Origin: CALIBK01 sp037444165
Lineage (GTDB): Bacteria; Desulfobacterota; BSN033; UBA1163
Assembly: GCA_037444165.1 (NCBI GenBank)
Contig: JBBIMX010000059.1
Coordinates: forward strand, 1-16,727
DNA: 16,727 nucleotides
Direction: 5' to 3'
Shown here: positions 1 through 7,082 of the stretch, in pieces
Layout of the letters: every line of letters starts with the position of its first letter
How positions within the stretch are numbered: position 1 is the first letter of the stretch
Notes under the pieces: generated by a model
The model's database searches: none
The model's input: only the letters and a program-made list of their open reading frames with translations
What the model was told of the DNA's origin: nothing
Position numbers and translations under genes: made by a program

Positions 1-30
1 TAAAGGTATCCGCTCGAAGGCTTTTTCCAC
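1..30 (-). CDS. Possible start of a further leftward gene, truncated by the window edge
   Basis: A GTG codon at 30..28 opens a frame reading V/M-E-K-A-F-E-R-I-P-L up to the window edge. A purine-rich GGGAGGTGG stretch lies at 40..32, just upstream. It would be the next gene of the same leftward operon, about 40 nt after the alpha/beta hydrolase stop. Only ten codons are visible, so no product can be named. The start is a guess from the SD-like sequence alone. Confidence 0.3.
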   Translation of the reverse strand, partial: MEKAFERIPL

Positions 31-70
31 CCCACCTCCCCAGTCTATAAAACTTGTTTTAAATGCTTTT

Positions 71-1006
71 TCAGATCTCTCTCTCTTTTAAAAATTGAAG
101 GATGATCGGATTCACTTCTTCCGGTTTTTCCCACATGGGAATATGACCACTCCCTTTGATGATCTTAAAGATCGAGTTGGGAATGGATTGAGAAAGCGCT
201 TGGCCGACCGATGGGGGAAAGATTTGGTCCTTTTCTCCCCAGATCAAAAGGGTGGGATGCTTAAGGGAAGAAAGAGAGGGTTTCATAGGTTTGGCCTCTT
301 CGGCATGCTTGAGGGTAGAGTAAAGAACCCAGGTCGTTCCTTTGAATCGAGTGATCTCCCATTGCCGCTCCACGACCTCGGGAGTTAAAAGTTTAGGCTC
401 AAGGATACATTCGCAAAGAACCCGACGAATGGAATGACGATTTCGACCTGAAATGAGAAGATAGGGTAAAAGCGGGATGTTCCTCACTGCGGCCAGGAGT
501 CTAAAGGAATCATTTCTTACTTGATCTAACACTTCGGGTGGAACAGAATCGATTAAGATCAACCGTTTTACTTTTTCAGGGAAAAAGAGGGCAGTGCCCC
601 AGGCCACTCCCCCTCCCATGGAGTTTCCAATGAGGGTGGCTTGATCGATCCCTGCCCCCTCCATGAAGTCCTTAAAAAAAGAAAGATAGGTTTGAGGACG
701 ATATTCAATCTTGGGTCGATCTGAATACCCATGACCAATAAGGTCTAAGGCAACGACCCGATAAAACTGAGATAAAAAATCAATCTGTTTTTCCCATACC
801 CAGATTCCAGCCCCAAAACCATGGATCAGTAAAAGGGGGTCTCCCTCCCCCTTCACCGTATAAAAAATAGTGTGTCCATTGATTGAAATCGTCTTTGGAA
901 TCAGAGTGGGATTCCATGGGATTCGATCTGGACGAAAAAGGGGTAACGGAGGTCTCCAGAGAAGGGGGATCCATAATAAGTGCACTATCCAGGAAAGACG
1001 GATCAT
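71..1006 (-). CDS. Alpha/beta-hydrolase fold protein
   Basis: 311-residue protein with a complete serine-hydrolase triad. The oxyanion-hole HG is in LLLIHGFGAG (residues 58-67), the nucleophile S129 is in the elbow GNSMGG, the acid D260 is in WGEKDQ, and H288 is in GSGHIP. A cap-like insertion lies between about residues 155 and 245. The first ~24 residues are hydrophobic and Pro/Trp-rich with no clear signal cleavage site, so a membrane-associated N-terminus is possible. Family members include esterases, C-C hydrolases, haloalkane dehalogenases and epoxide hydrolases; the trp/charge pattern does not allow a choice. It is the last full gene of the leftward operon, 20 bp after the molybdopterin protein. 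The SD before ATG 1006 is weak. The hydrolase identity is secure, the substrate unknown. Confidence 0.9.
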   Translation of the reverse strand: MIRLSWIVHLLWIPLLWRPPLPLFRPDRIPWNPTLIPKTISINGHTIFYTVKGEGDPLLLIHGFGAGIWVWEKQIDFLSQFYRVVALDLIGHGYSDRPKIEYRPQTYLSFFKDFMEGAGIDQATLIGNSMGGGVAWGTALFFPEKVKRLILIDSVPPEVLDQVRNDSFRLLAAVRNIPLLPYLLISGRNRHSIRRVLCECILEPKLLTPEVVERQWEITRFKGTTWVLYSTLKHAEEAKPMKPSLSSLKHPTLLIWGEKDQIFPPSVGQALSQSIPNSIFKIIKGSGHIPMWEKPEEVNPIILQFLKEREI

Positions 1007-1026
1007 CGTTCATTCGTCCAATTGAA

Positions 1027-1617
1027 TTAAAATTCTGTAACCTCCCCTCCGGAAATAGGCCTTCGGGTTTGCGTATTGAGATCGAAGGTAAAGCCTGGCT
1101 CAATCTTTCCTGATGAGCTATATCCTCGATCCTCCCAATATCCTCCCTCCATATGCTCGATAAACTCAATCTTCCCAAGCCATTTACAGCTCTTATAACC
1201 CCATAGGTTTGGAATGACCATTCTCAGGGGACCACCATATTCAGGTTCGATAGGCTCCCCATTGACTCCATAGGCTAATAGGACCCTTGGATGATCTAAA
1301 TCTTTACAAGGAACCACTGTCCGATAACCCCCTCCCACCGAAGTAAATCGCACATGGTTTGCCTTTGGATCGACCAAAATTTGTTGAAGAAAATCTCTCC
1401 ATACGATTCCCTCCCAGTCCGCTCTTATAGACCAACCCGAAACAGAAATGAGCCGACAATTGACCTTACTCTTTGGCATGGCAAGAATCTCCTGCCAAGA
1501 GAATTCTTTTTCCTCTCGGACCATTCCCCCTACAAAAAGCCTGTAAGTGCGAAGATCAATGGAGGGCATTCCTCCGGCTTTAAACACCGGTGCTTTAAGC
1601 TCTTTCAGAATACTCAT
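1027..1617 (-). CDS. Sulfite oxidase/YedY-fold molybdopterin-binding protein with Cys-to-Ser at the Mo-ligand position
   Basis: 196 residues, matching the single-domain cytosolic oxidoreductase molybdopterin-binding family. There is no signal peptide. Recognisable blocks are VSGWS with WEGI (59-71), YGVNGEPIEPEYGGPLR (116-132), IPNLWGYKSCKWL (135-147) and GYWEDRGY (159-166). In this family the block reads Cys-Val-x-x-Trp-Ser and the Cys thiolate binds molybdenum. Here the aligned residue is Ser58 (codon TCT at 1446..1444), and the nearest Cys, C54, is four residues upstream. The enzyme may therefore lack normal oxo-transfer chemistry, or it uses Ser. A strong SD (AGGAGG) precedes the ATG, and the gene follows the HEAT-like gene by 25 bp. 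The fold call is strong; the redox activity is doubtful. Confidence 0.87.
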   Translation of the reverse strand: MSILKELKAPVFKAGGMPSIDLRTYRLFVGGMVREEKEFSWQEILAMPKSKVNCRLISVSGWSIRADWEGIVWRDFLQQILVDPKANHVRFTSVGGGYRTVVPCKDLDHPRVLLAYGVNGEPIEPEYGGPLRMVIPNLWGYKSCKWLGKIEFIEHMEGGYWEDRGYSSSGKIEPGFTFDLNTQTRRPISGGEVTEF

Positions 1618-1642
1618 TCTCGTTCCTCCTGTATCGTTCGGA

Positions 1643-2782
1643 TTATGGCTTGATAATCAAAGAAGGTTCTTTTGAACTCTTCTCCTCAGCCTCGGAAAGA
1701 AGAGCAAAGATCGATCGACTCAACAGTTGGTACAGAAAAGGGTTGGGCCGAAGGAGATTGGGGGGCTTTTTCAAATCTAAAGCCACGGATAGAGAGATCC
1801 TGGCCTCTTCTTCCTTTCCCATCAGGTAGAGAAAATAGGCCATCTCTTCCATTCTTCGTTGATAGAGGGATCGCTTTGCTTCGTGAAAGAGAGTGGTGAG
1901 GGCCTTGGAGAGAATTTCCTGAAATCGTGCTTCCTTCTGAGAGGGGGTGAGGAAGAGGCGAGATCGGTCTGCTTCTTGAACTTCCTCCGCATAGGGTTTG
2001 ATCTCCTCTTCATCCAATCTCCAAGAGGAAAAAGGATCTATTCTGAAGAGTTTCACAGACCTTTCCAAGAGAAACTCATTTCCTTCAACCTCCTCTTCCT
2101 TAATGAGGGAATAGATCAAGGGCTTCTCATAGGTCTTCTTTATTTTCTCAATTTCCCATTTTTGGAGAGGATATTCCTGAGGGATCTCTCTCCCATGAGC
2201 CATCGAAAGTTGATAGGCCTCATGAAAAAGAAAGGCAACATAAGAAGCCTCCATCTCCAAAAAGGAACCATCACTCTCTTTTCTTATTTCCTCTATATAA
2301 TCCCTCATCTCTTTTTTGCTCATTTCCAAAGAGAAAAAATCGACCAGGCCTTCTCGGTCATTCACAATCCCTTGGAGGACCTTCCACCCTTTCCCTAAAT
2401 GATGAATGGTAAGGAGGAGAAGTCGATCTCCATATGAATCAATCCCCTCACCAAACCCTCGGGGAGGCTCCACCTCCAGGGGTTTCAGGATTGGCTCTTT
2501 CTTTTCGAAAAAACCCTCCTCGACCCTTACCCCTTTAGTCTTAAGTCGATAAAGAGAGCGTTTAATAATTTTTCGAAGACTTTTATCGGAATAAACTTCG
2601 AACATCCTTAAGAGGAGCTGGGAGGTCTTTCTATCCGGAATAGAAGGAAGCCGCTCGGCGAGCTCTTTTATCCCTTCTATCTCTCCTCCCAGAGAAGAAA
2701 GAAGGGAGAATATCTCTTCTATATCCTTTCCTTCCTGGATATCCGTTTTGACTTTCTCAAGGATAGACGGTATCTTTTCCAA
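1643..2782 (-). CDS. Uncharacterised HEAT-like helical protein (TTG start)
   Basis: 379 residues from the chosen start. I do not recognise a named family. The N-terminal ~90 residues are amphipathic helices resembling HEAT-type repeats (LLLRMFEVYSDKSLRKII, then SLYRLKTKGV). A central segment (YGDRLLLLTIHHLGKGWKVL, then a NDREGLVDF stretch) looks like beta strands of a globular domain. A long Glu/Lys-rich helical C-terminus ends with TPR-like YFLYLMGKEEEARISLSVAL. There is no signal peptide or membrane segment, so it is probably cytoplasmic. The frame stays open to an ATG at 2872, but that would overlap the prenyltransferase by 88 bp. A perfect AAGGAGG at 2794..2788 lies five bases before TTG 2782, so TTG is preferred. 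It is probably translationally coupled to the prenyltransferase, whose stop overlaps this SD spacer. Confidence 0.75.
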   Translation of the reverse strand: MEKIPSILEKVKTDIQEGKDIEEIFSLLSSLGGEIEGIKELAERLPSIPDRKTSQLLLRMFEVYSDKSLRKIIKRSLYRLKTKGVRVEEGFFEKKEPILKPLEVEPPRGFGEGIDSYGDRLLLLTIHHLGKGWKVLQGIVNDREGLVDFFSLEMSKKEMRDYIEEIRKESDGSFLEMEASYVAFLFHEAYQLSMAHGREIPQEYPLQKWEIEKIKKTYEKPLIYSLIKEEEVEGNEFLLERSVKLFRIDPFSSWRLDEEEIKPYAEEVQEADRSRLFLTPSQKEARFQEILSKALTTLFHEAKRSLYQRRMEEMAYFLYLMGKEEEARISLSVALDLKKPPNLLRPNPFLYQLLSRSIFALLSEAEEKSSKEPSLIIKP

Positions 2783-2784
2783 CG

Positions 2785-3732
2785 TTACCTCCTTAGGGCG
2801 AAGTAGAGAAAAATCTGTTGAATCGTTAGAACCATCGTGATTGAAAGATTGACCAACAGGGTATTTCGACAAATCTTTTCCAATCGTCTTTCTTTTAACT
2901 TTCTTTCATCCCAGATGAGAACCAGATTCCAGAGGATTAACCCCAGAGGGATTCCGGCGAGGAGAAGAATCCCTGCCGAAGGGGTTTGAAAAATCCATAG
3001 GACTTTGAGTAAAGAGAGTCCTGCCAAGATCGAGATTCCCATATAGAGATCTCTCATTCTTTCCTTTCCAAAACGAACGACCAGATTTCTCTTTCCTACA
3101 ACTCGATCAGCCTCCTCATCGGGAAACTCATTGATTAAAATCACATTAAAGATAGAGAGTCCGACAGGAAGGGAGAGGAAGAAGATTTCTCTGTGGAAAA
3201 AACCAGTAAACAGATAGAATCCCGTAGCGATGGGCAACCAGCTATAGCAAAATCCAATAAAAATTTCTCCTAATCCTCGATAGGCCCATCGAAAGGGCTT
3301 CCCCGAATAGAAATAACCTGAAAAAAGACCTACTCCTCCTAAAAAGAGCGTCCATTGACCTGTTTCGTATCGAAAATAAAGGTAGAGGCCAAAGACGAGG
3401 GCTCCTAATAAACATCCATAGCCCAATACAAGGGCGACTCTGGGATGAAGGAAACCCTCGATCAGGATTCTCGAGCCTCCCGAAAAAGAATTAAAATTCT
3501 GATTGAGAGAATCCCCTTCAAAATCGTTCCATTCTCCGAGATAGTAGGTCATCCACATGATGAGAATGACCACGAAAGAGGCAAGGAAATAGAGGCTGAT
3601 AGGACCCGAATACCCCCATCGCCAGGCAAGGATATATCCTAAAAAGAGAGGCAAAATTCCAACAGAAAGGAAGGGAATTCTCGAAAGCCTCAACCAGGCT
3701 AAAAAATAGATACCGATCTTCTTGATGTTCAT
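2785..3732 (-). CDS. UbiA-superfamily prenyltransferase, MenA-like
   Basis: 315-residue polytopic membrane protein with about 8-9 hydrophobic helices. The first prenyl-diphosphate/Mg site is degenerate: GEWNDFEGD (66-74) keeps D70 and D74 of NDxxDxxxD but has G-E in place of N-D. It is followed by NSFSGGSRILIEG, typical of MenA-like members. The second site, NEFPDEEADR (201-210), supplies D205 and D209. Such enzymes attach a polyprenyl chain to an aromatic (dihydroxynaphthoate, hydroxybenzoate, haem) or sugar-phosphate acceptor in the membrane. An upstream extension to 3795 is possible, but ATG 3732 starts immediately after the phosphatase stop (TAA-G-ATG), so it is chosen. No other menaquinone gene is nearby. 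The acceptor could be a product of the kinase/formyltransferase/phosphatase genes next door. Confidence 0.9.
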   Translation of the reverse strand: MNIKKIGIYFLAWLRLSRIPFLSVGILPLFLGYILAWRWGYSGPISLYFLASFVVILIMWMTYYLGEWNDFEGDSLNQNFNSFSGGSRILIEGFLHPRVALVLGYGCLLGALVFGLYLYFRYETGQWTLFLGGVGLFSGYFYSGKPFRWAYRGLGEIFIGFCYSWLPIATGFYLFTGFFHREIFFLSLPVGLSIFNVILINEFPDEEADRVVGKRNLVVRFGKERMRDLYMGISILAGLSLLKVLWIFQTPSAGILLLAGIPLGLILWNLVLIWDERKLKERRLEKICRNTLLVNLSITMVLTIQQIFLYFALRR

Positions 3733-3733
3733 C

Positions 3734-4816
3734 TTACCCCAAGCTTCCGATGGAAATTCCTCTGACCCTTTTTCGAAGGGCCTCACTCTTCTCAATAAGT
3801 TCTTCTCGATTCTCCTCGGTCACTCGAAAAAGCTGAGGGAAATTTTCCGAAGAAATCGAGCCCAATCGTTCGAGAAGCTCTTTATCCATTCCGGAGGAGT
3901 TTAACGAATCCTGTGACCAACCATCGACGAATTCCATTAATCCCTTTCTTCCCCCTTTTCGAAAGACCTCCGCAAGGACAGCCAAAATAGAGGCCTCCGG
4001 GGATAAGCAGGCCACCTCTGCCGATCGTAAAGCATATCGATTTCCGTTAAAGGAGATGGTTCCTCCCCCACCCTTTCGGACCAGTTCAAAAGCCTCCACA
4101 TCGGTGATGCTGTCCCCTACATAAAGGACTTCGTATAAACGATTCCCTGTCCTCTCCAGACTGGATAAAACAGCCCTTGCTTTCTCTTTTCCACCTATCG
4201 GATTCACCTCGATAAGGAGCTTCCCGATCTCCATCCCTTTAATCTCTTCCCAGAAGATTTCATTGAGCCTTTGGACGGTTTTTCGATCCTTCTCTGAGAG
4301 ATCTTCGAAGCTTCTTGCCCATGGAGGCCATTCAATCATCTCCATGGATATGATTTCTTGAGCCAGTTGAAGAATTCTTTCTTTCTCTTTCCTCCCTAAT
4401 TCATATTGATTTAGGCGAATCGGGGTGCAATAAGTCCGGTCTTTTGGAAATTGAATGGACTGGCAGAGAGCTTCGATATAGATCTCATAACTGGTGCTGA
4501 TGAGGAAGGTCTCCATCCTTTGAAGGATATATTGGAGGGTCTCTCTGGCTTTCGGAATGAGCAGAAGATGCTCCTCGCTGAATCTCCTCATTCCTTCATC
4601 CGTAGCCCCATAGGCCTTAAGGAATGGGAGGATTAACTTAAGGGTATCTCCTGCTTTATATCCGGGTCTTTTCTCAATGTCAGAAAGATAGTCATCATAT
4701 TTGCTGAGAAGGGAAAAGAAACGGTCTCCCGATGGGAGATAGAATTGACAAAGCTCAAAGGCATTATCATTCTTTGAGATCGGCCCTTCACAATCGGTAT
4801 TAAATTGATAGCTCAT
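3734..4816 (-). CDS. HAD-superfamily phosphatase, DCEG/EhaR-like type
   Basis: 360 residues. HAD motif I is FNTDCEGP with D8 as the likely nucleophile; the second acid is Glu10 rather than the usual Asp. Motif II is FLISTS (104-109), motif III is K210 in IGGKEKA, and motif IV is VGDSITD (233-239) with D235 and D239 for Mg. The opening DCEGP followed by NDNAFE recalls proteins annotated as energy-converting hydrogenase A subunit R in methanogens and as plain HAD hydrolases in bacteria. No hydrogenase genes occur here, so that name should not be carried over. The start overlaps the preceding gene's 3' end by 17 bp with a purine-rich SD, indicating coupling. Predicted function is phosphate-ester hydrolysis in the same pathway as the adjacent kinase and prenyltransferase; substrate unknown. 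Confidence 0.87.
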   Translation of the reverse strand: MSYQFNTDCEGPISKNDNAFELCQFYLPSGDRFFSLLSKYDDYLSDIEKRPGYKAGDTLKLILPFLKAYGATDEGMRRFSEEHLLLIPKARETLQYILQRMETFLISTSYEIYIEALCQSIQFPKDRTYCTPIRLNQYELGRKEKERILQLAQEIISMEMIEWPPWARSFEDLSEKDRKTVQRLNEIFWEEIKGMEIGKLLIEVNPIGGKEKARAVLSSLERTGNRLYEVLYVGDSITDVEAFELVRKGGGGTISFNGNRYALRSAEVACLSPEASILAVLAEVFRKGGRKGLMEFVDGWSQDSLNSSGMDKELLERLGSISSENFPQLFRVTEENREELIEKSEALRKRVRGISIGSLG

Positions 4817-5642
4817 CGCCTCCCTCTATTTCTTTTTGTAAATACGATTCGACTTCCTGATTCAGGCATATCCCTGAGCTCTCTTCCCCTTTTTCGTTAA
4901 GGATCTTCCCGTCCTCTATTCTCACCTTATCTTCGGCTAATGCCTTCAGGGTCATAACCAAAAGGGGAAGCTCTCGTTTTACTCCTTCGATTCGAATCTC
5001 TCTAAAAAGGGGGTTCTTCTCCCCTTCTCTCTGGATCAATTCATCCAGAGATCGATCCTTTAATTTTGTTTCCAGATCTTCCCAGAGAGGGGTAAACCTT
5101 CCCCCTACAATCGGGAATGTGACAAAGGTAAGAGGGGGGCCTCTATCAAGATCTTTGGTTACGAGGTGGACCATCACTCCACTTTCCTTCGCCCTCTTTC
5201 GAATCAAAGTCCAGATGACTTCCTGCCATGTTCCCTGTGGACCTCCTGGAGCGGCAGGGTGGAGATTAATGATCCTGAAAGAGGTACAGAAGGAGGGGCT
5301 GATGATCAGCATATAACCTGCCAATACAATGAGATTCACTGAATAAGATTGAATCCTCTTTTCGACTTCCTGGTGATACAGGGTTCTCCACCTCTCGAGA
5401 TCTCTCTCTTTTTGGGAAGGGAAAAAGCGCTTGGAAGAAAAAGGAAGGAGGGGAAGGCCCAGGGACTCTACATATTCTATGAATCGATCGCTTTCTAAGG
5501 ATTCTCCTTTCTCTCGGTTACAGAAGACGAAAGAAATTTGACCCTGAATCACTCCCTTCGAAAGATTCTCCACCACAATCCGAAGCAATTCCCTTGCCGC
5601 TTTATCTCTTCCTGTTGAAAACCATCCTATCCTCAGGCCCAT
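4800..5642 (-). CDS. Formyltransferase-fold protein (PurN/Fmt-like N-terminal domain)
   Basis: 280 residues from ATG 5642. The N-terminus MGLRIGWFSTGRD resembles the first strand and loop of PurN. The formyl-transfer residues are present: N126 and H128 in INLHPAAPGG, and D166 in KDLDRGPP, matching the Asn-His-Asp triad of glycinamide ribonucleotide formyltransferase. LIVLAGYMLIISP (104-116) is the typical preceding strand. The C-terminal ~90 residues do not look like Fmt or PurN tails and are unassigned. Members transfer formyl from 10-formyltetrahydrofolate to an amine. It is not a housekeeping PurN: the loop after NLHP is atypical and there are no purine genes around. ATG 5642 lies 8 bp after the kinase stop. 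The frame extends to 5768, but that would overlap the kinase by 118 bp, so it is not used. Confidence 0.85.
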   Translation of the reverse strand: MGLRIGWFSTGRDKAARELLRIVVENLSKGVIQGQISFVFCNREKGESLESDRFIEYVESLGLPLLPFSSKRFFPSQKERDLERWRTLYHQEVEKRIQSYSVNLIVLAGYMLIISPSFCTSFRIINLHPAAPGGPQGTWQEVIWTLIRKRAKESGVMVHLVTKDLDRGPPLTFVTFPIVGGRFTPLWEDLETKLKDRSLDELIQREGEKNPLFREIRIEGVKRELPLLVMTLKALAEDKVRIEDGKILNEKGEESSGICLNQEVESYLQKEIEGGDELSI

Positions 5643-5650
5643 TGGATTCT

Positions 5651-6640
5651 CTATATGGATCTTTCTAAGAATTGAAAAAATCCTTCCAAATCCTCCCGGG
5701 TGGGATACTTCTCTCTTCCATAACCGGTAAGACTCTTTGCCGCCATCTGGGTTGCAAAAAGGGCACACTCTTCTAAGGGTCTTCCTAATAAATATCCTGC
5801 TAAAAACCCGGCATTATAGACATCTCCAGCTCCGGTATTATCCACGACTTCTACCTCCATCGCAGGAACTTCGAAATGAGCATCCCAGGTAAAAACCTGA
5901 GAACCTTTCTTTCCCCTCTTACAAATGAGGATGGAAGGCCCCATCTCGAGGATCATTTTTGCTCCAGTCCGGAGATCCTTAGAGGTCAAGAGGGTGAGTT
6001 CCTTCTCTGTTAAGAAAAGAATCTGAGTCCTCTCGATCAAGGGGCGAATCTTCGTCAACCCCTTTTTGGCATAGATTTCCCCGGGGTCCAAGGAGACGAG
6101 CACAGAGGAGTCAATCCTTTCCAGTAATTCCTTTTGAGCTTCCAATGGAGGCTCACCGATAAAAGAGGTAAGGTGAAGGCAGGAGACGTCTTGAAGGCCT
6201 GTGACATCGATCTCTTCAAATCTCAGGAGATTGTTGGCGCCCCCTCTCACAAATAGGAATCGATCCTGACGACGATCTAAAACCACCAAACAGATTCCAC
6301 TCCTTTCATCACGACGGATGAGATCGGTGTGGACCGGTTTTAAATTTTCAATTAAAAAATCTCCCTCTTCATCTTGCCCCACCTTTCCAATAAATTTTGT
6401 CTGAAATCCCATTCGGGCAAGGGCTACTATGGTATTGGCAGCGGATCCACCTCCACTTTTCGACTTTAACCTTCCAAACCGATGGAGCTGATGCCAGAGA
6501 AATTGAAAGGCCTCTTCATCATCAAAGAGTTCCTCTCCTGGCAAAAAACGAAACTCATTGGAGGAAATGGATCGGAGATCATCGACCTCATAGATGAGGT
6601 CAAGATTGAGGGCACCAAATCCGATAAGGATCCTTTCCAT
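5651..6640 (-). CDS. PfkB-family (ribokinase-like) carbohydrate or nucleoside kinase
   Basis: 329 residues with both PfkB signatures. The N-terminal SGGGSAANT (62-70) is followed by LARMG. The C-terminal DNTGAGD (267-273) has catalytic D273 and an anion-hole GAG, followed by YNAGFLAGYL. The N-terminus ILIGFGALNLDLIYEV is the usual first strand of the fold. The family phosphorylates ribose, fructose, adenosine, aminoimidazole riboside and similar substrates with ATP; the substrate cannot be read from the sequence. It is the first gene of the left operon, with a promoter candidate close upstream. No convincing SD precedes the ATG (only TTTGTAATCC), unlike most genes here, so initiation may be weak or leader-short. 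Confidence 0.92.
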   Translation of the reverse strand: MERILIGFGALNLDLIYEVDDLRSISSNEFRFLPGEELFDDEEAFQFLWHQLHRFGRLKSKSGGGSAANTIVALARMGFQTKFIGKVGQDEEGDFLIENLKPVHTDLIRRDERSGICLVVLDRRQDRFLFVRGGANNLLRFEEIDVTGLQDVSCLHLTSFIGEPPLEAQKELLERIDSSVLVSLDPGEIYAKKGLTKIRPLIERTQILFLTEKELTLLTSKDLRTGAKMILEMGPSILICKRGKKGSQVFTWDAHFEVPAMEVEVVDNTGAGDVYNAGFLAGYLLGRPLEECALFATQMAAKSLTGYGREKYPTREDLEGFFQFLERSI

Positions 6641-6660
6641 TGGATTACAAATAGAATAAA

Positions 6661-6688
6661 TTTATAGAAAATTCAACTTGAATTGTAA
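6661..6688 (-). promoter_or_regulatory. Candidate sigma-70 promoter of the left operon with an internal dyad
   Basis: On the minus strand TTACAA (6688..6683) and TATAAA (6666..6661) are separated by 16 bp. This predicts a start near 6654 and a leader of only about 15 nt for the kinase gene. The spacer holds a perfect 15-bp dyad, AATTCAA-C-TTGAATT (6670..6684), placed where a bound repressor would block polymerase. The hexamers are imperfect and the region is AT-rich, so this is a moderate call. Confidence 0.45.
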
Positions 6689-6700
6689 CCTATTCGTAAT

Positions 6701-6815
6701 CCCTCACTAATACTCCTATCAGACTTAAATTTATTTCCACCCTTCAGTGAAAGGATATACCCACTCTTCGTTGAGAGTGAAACAGGTCAATGCTCTCACC
6801 CCTTCGGTAAGGTAT
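6701..6815 (-). repeat. Degenerate tandem array of small hairpins, one sharing a 22-bp block with 16080..16101
   Basis: Between the terminator and the kinase promoter there are three related short hairpins whose loops lie near 6806, 6769 and 6745. The best is CACTCT-CAACGA-AGAGTG (6779..6762); the others have CCTT/AAGG stems with loops like ACCG or TCACTG. The leftmost runs into a block (6745..6724) that reappears exactly over 22 bp on the opposite strand at 16080..16101. The likeness continues on both sides: TCAC.GA before it, and GA(T)AGGAGTATT after it. This is an intergenic repeat element, possibly REP/MITE-like or a shared regulatory site. Confidence 0.6.
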
Positions 6816-6836
6816 GACCTTGAATCATCCAAAAGA

Positions 6837-6873
6837 AGAAAAAAAGCGATTGTTTCTCTCGAAACAATCGCTT
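6837..6873 (-). terminator. Rho-independent terminator for leftward transcription
   Basis: A perfect 13-bp stem AAGCGATTGTTTC / GAAACAATCGCTT (6873..6861 with 6856..6844) encloses a 4-nt loop. On the minus strand it runs directly into a T tract (CGCTTTTTTTC). It ends the transcript carrying the two small ORFs, and any read-through from the upstream catabolic operon, before the left operon begins. Confidence 0.88.
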
Positions 6874-6914
6874 GAGGTGAAAGGAGGCTGGGACCGGAGG
6901 CTTTTACAGAGGGA

Positions 6915-7067
6915 TTATATGATTCGAAAGAGTTTCAAAAAAAAGTATGAAACAAAGAACATATTTGTAAAGACCAGAGATAACTCAACGACCCGCTTGA
7001 CATTGATCTCAATCCTTCTTGTCCCTTCTTTAATTTCAAACATATGGGTAATTGAAGTTCCATTCAT
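6915..7067 (-). CDS. Small single-helix membrane protein (50 aa), second gene of a small-ORF pair
   Basis: ATG 7067 to TAA 6917..6915 encodes 50 residues. AAGGAG (7081..7076) sits eight bases upstream. The first 25 residues are hydrophilic and basic (EIKEGTRRIEINVKRV). Residues ~27-47 (VELSLVFTNMFFVSYFFLKLF) form a hydrophobic helix with a short basic end, so one membrane segment with the N-terminus probably cytoplasmic. Its SD begins just after the stop of the 36-codon ORF, as in a bicistronic message, and the strong terminator follows 40 bp downstream. I do not recognise the family. In-frame ATG 7073 is a possible start, but it is only two bases from the SD. Confidence comes from the paired SD sites, terminator and helix, not homology. 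Confidence 0.55.
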   Translation of the reverse strand: MNGTSITHMFEIKEGTRRIEINVKRVVELSLVFTNMFFVSYFFLKLFRII

Positions 7068-7082
7068 TCTCATCACTCCTTA

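Noticed and set aside
1859..2398. 179-codon plus-strand open frame
   Set aside because: Lies wholly opposite the HEAT-like gene; Phe/Leu/Arg-rich low-quality translation typical of the complement of Glu/Lys-rich coding sequence, and no SD.
3734..4816. Energy-converting hydrogenase subunit (EhaR)
   Set aside because: The resemblance is to a HAD phosphatase family that carries this label in methanogens; no hydrogenase genes accompany it here.
4800..5642. Housekeeping purN
   Set aside because: Triad matches but the loop after NLHP, the C-terminal extension and the neighbours do not fit purine biosynthesis.
6724..6815. CRISPR-like short repeat array
   Set aside because: Repeats are degenerate, unequal in length, with no uniform spacers and no cas genes.
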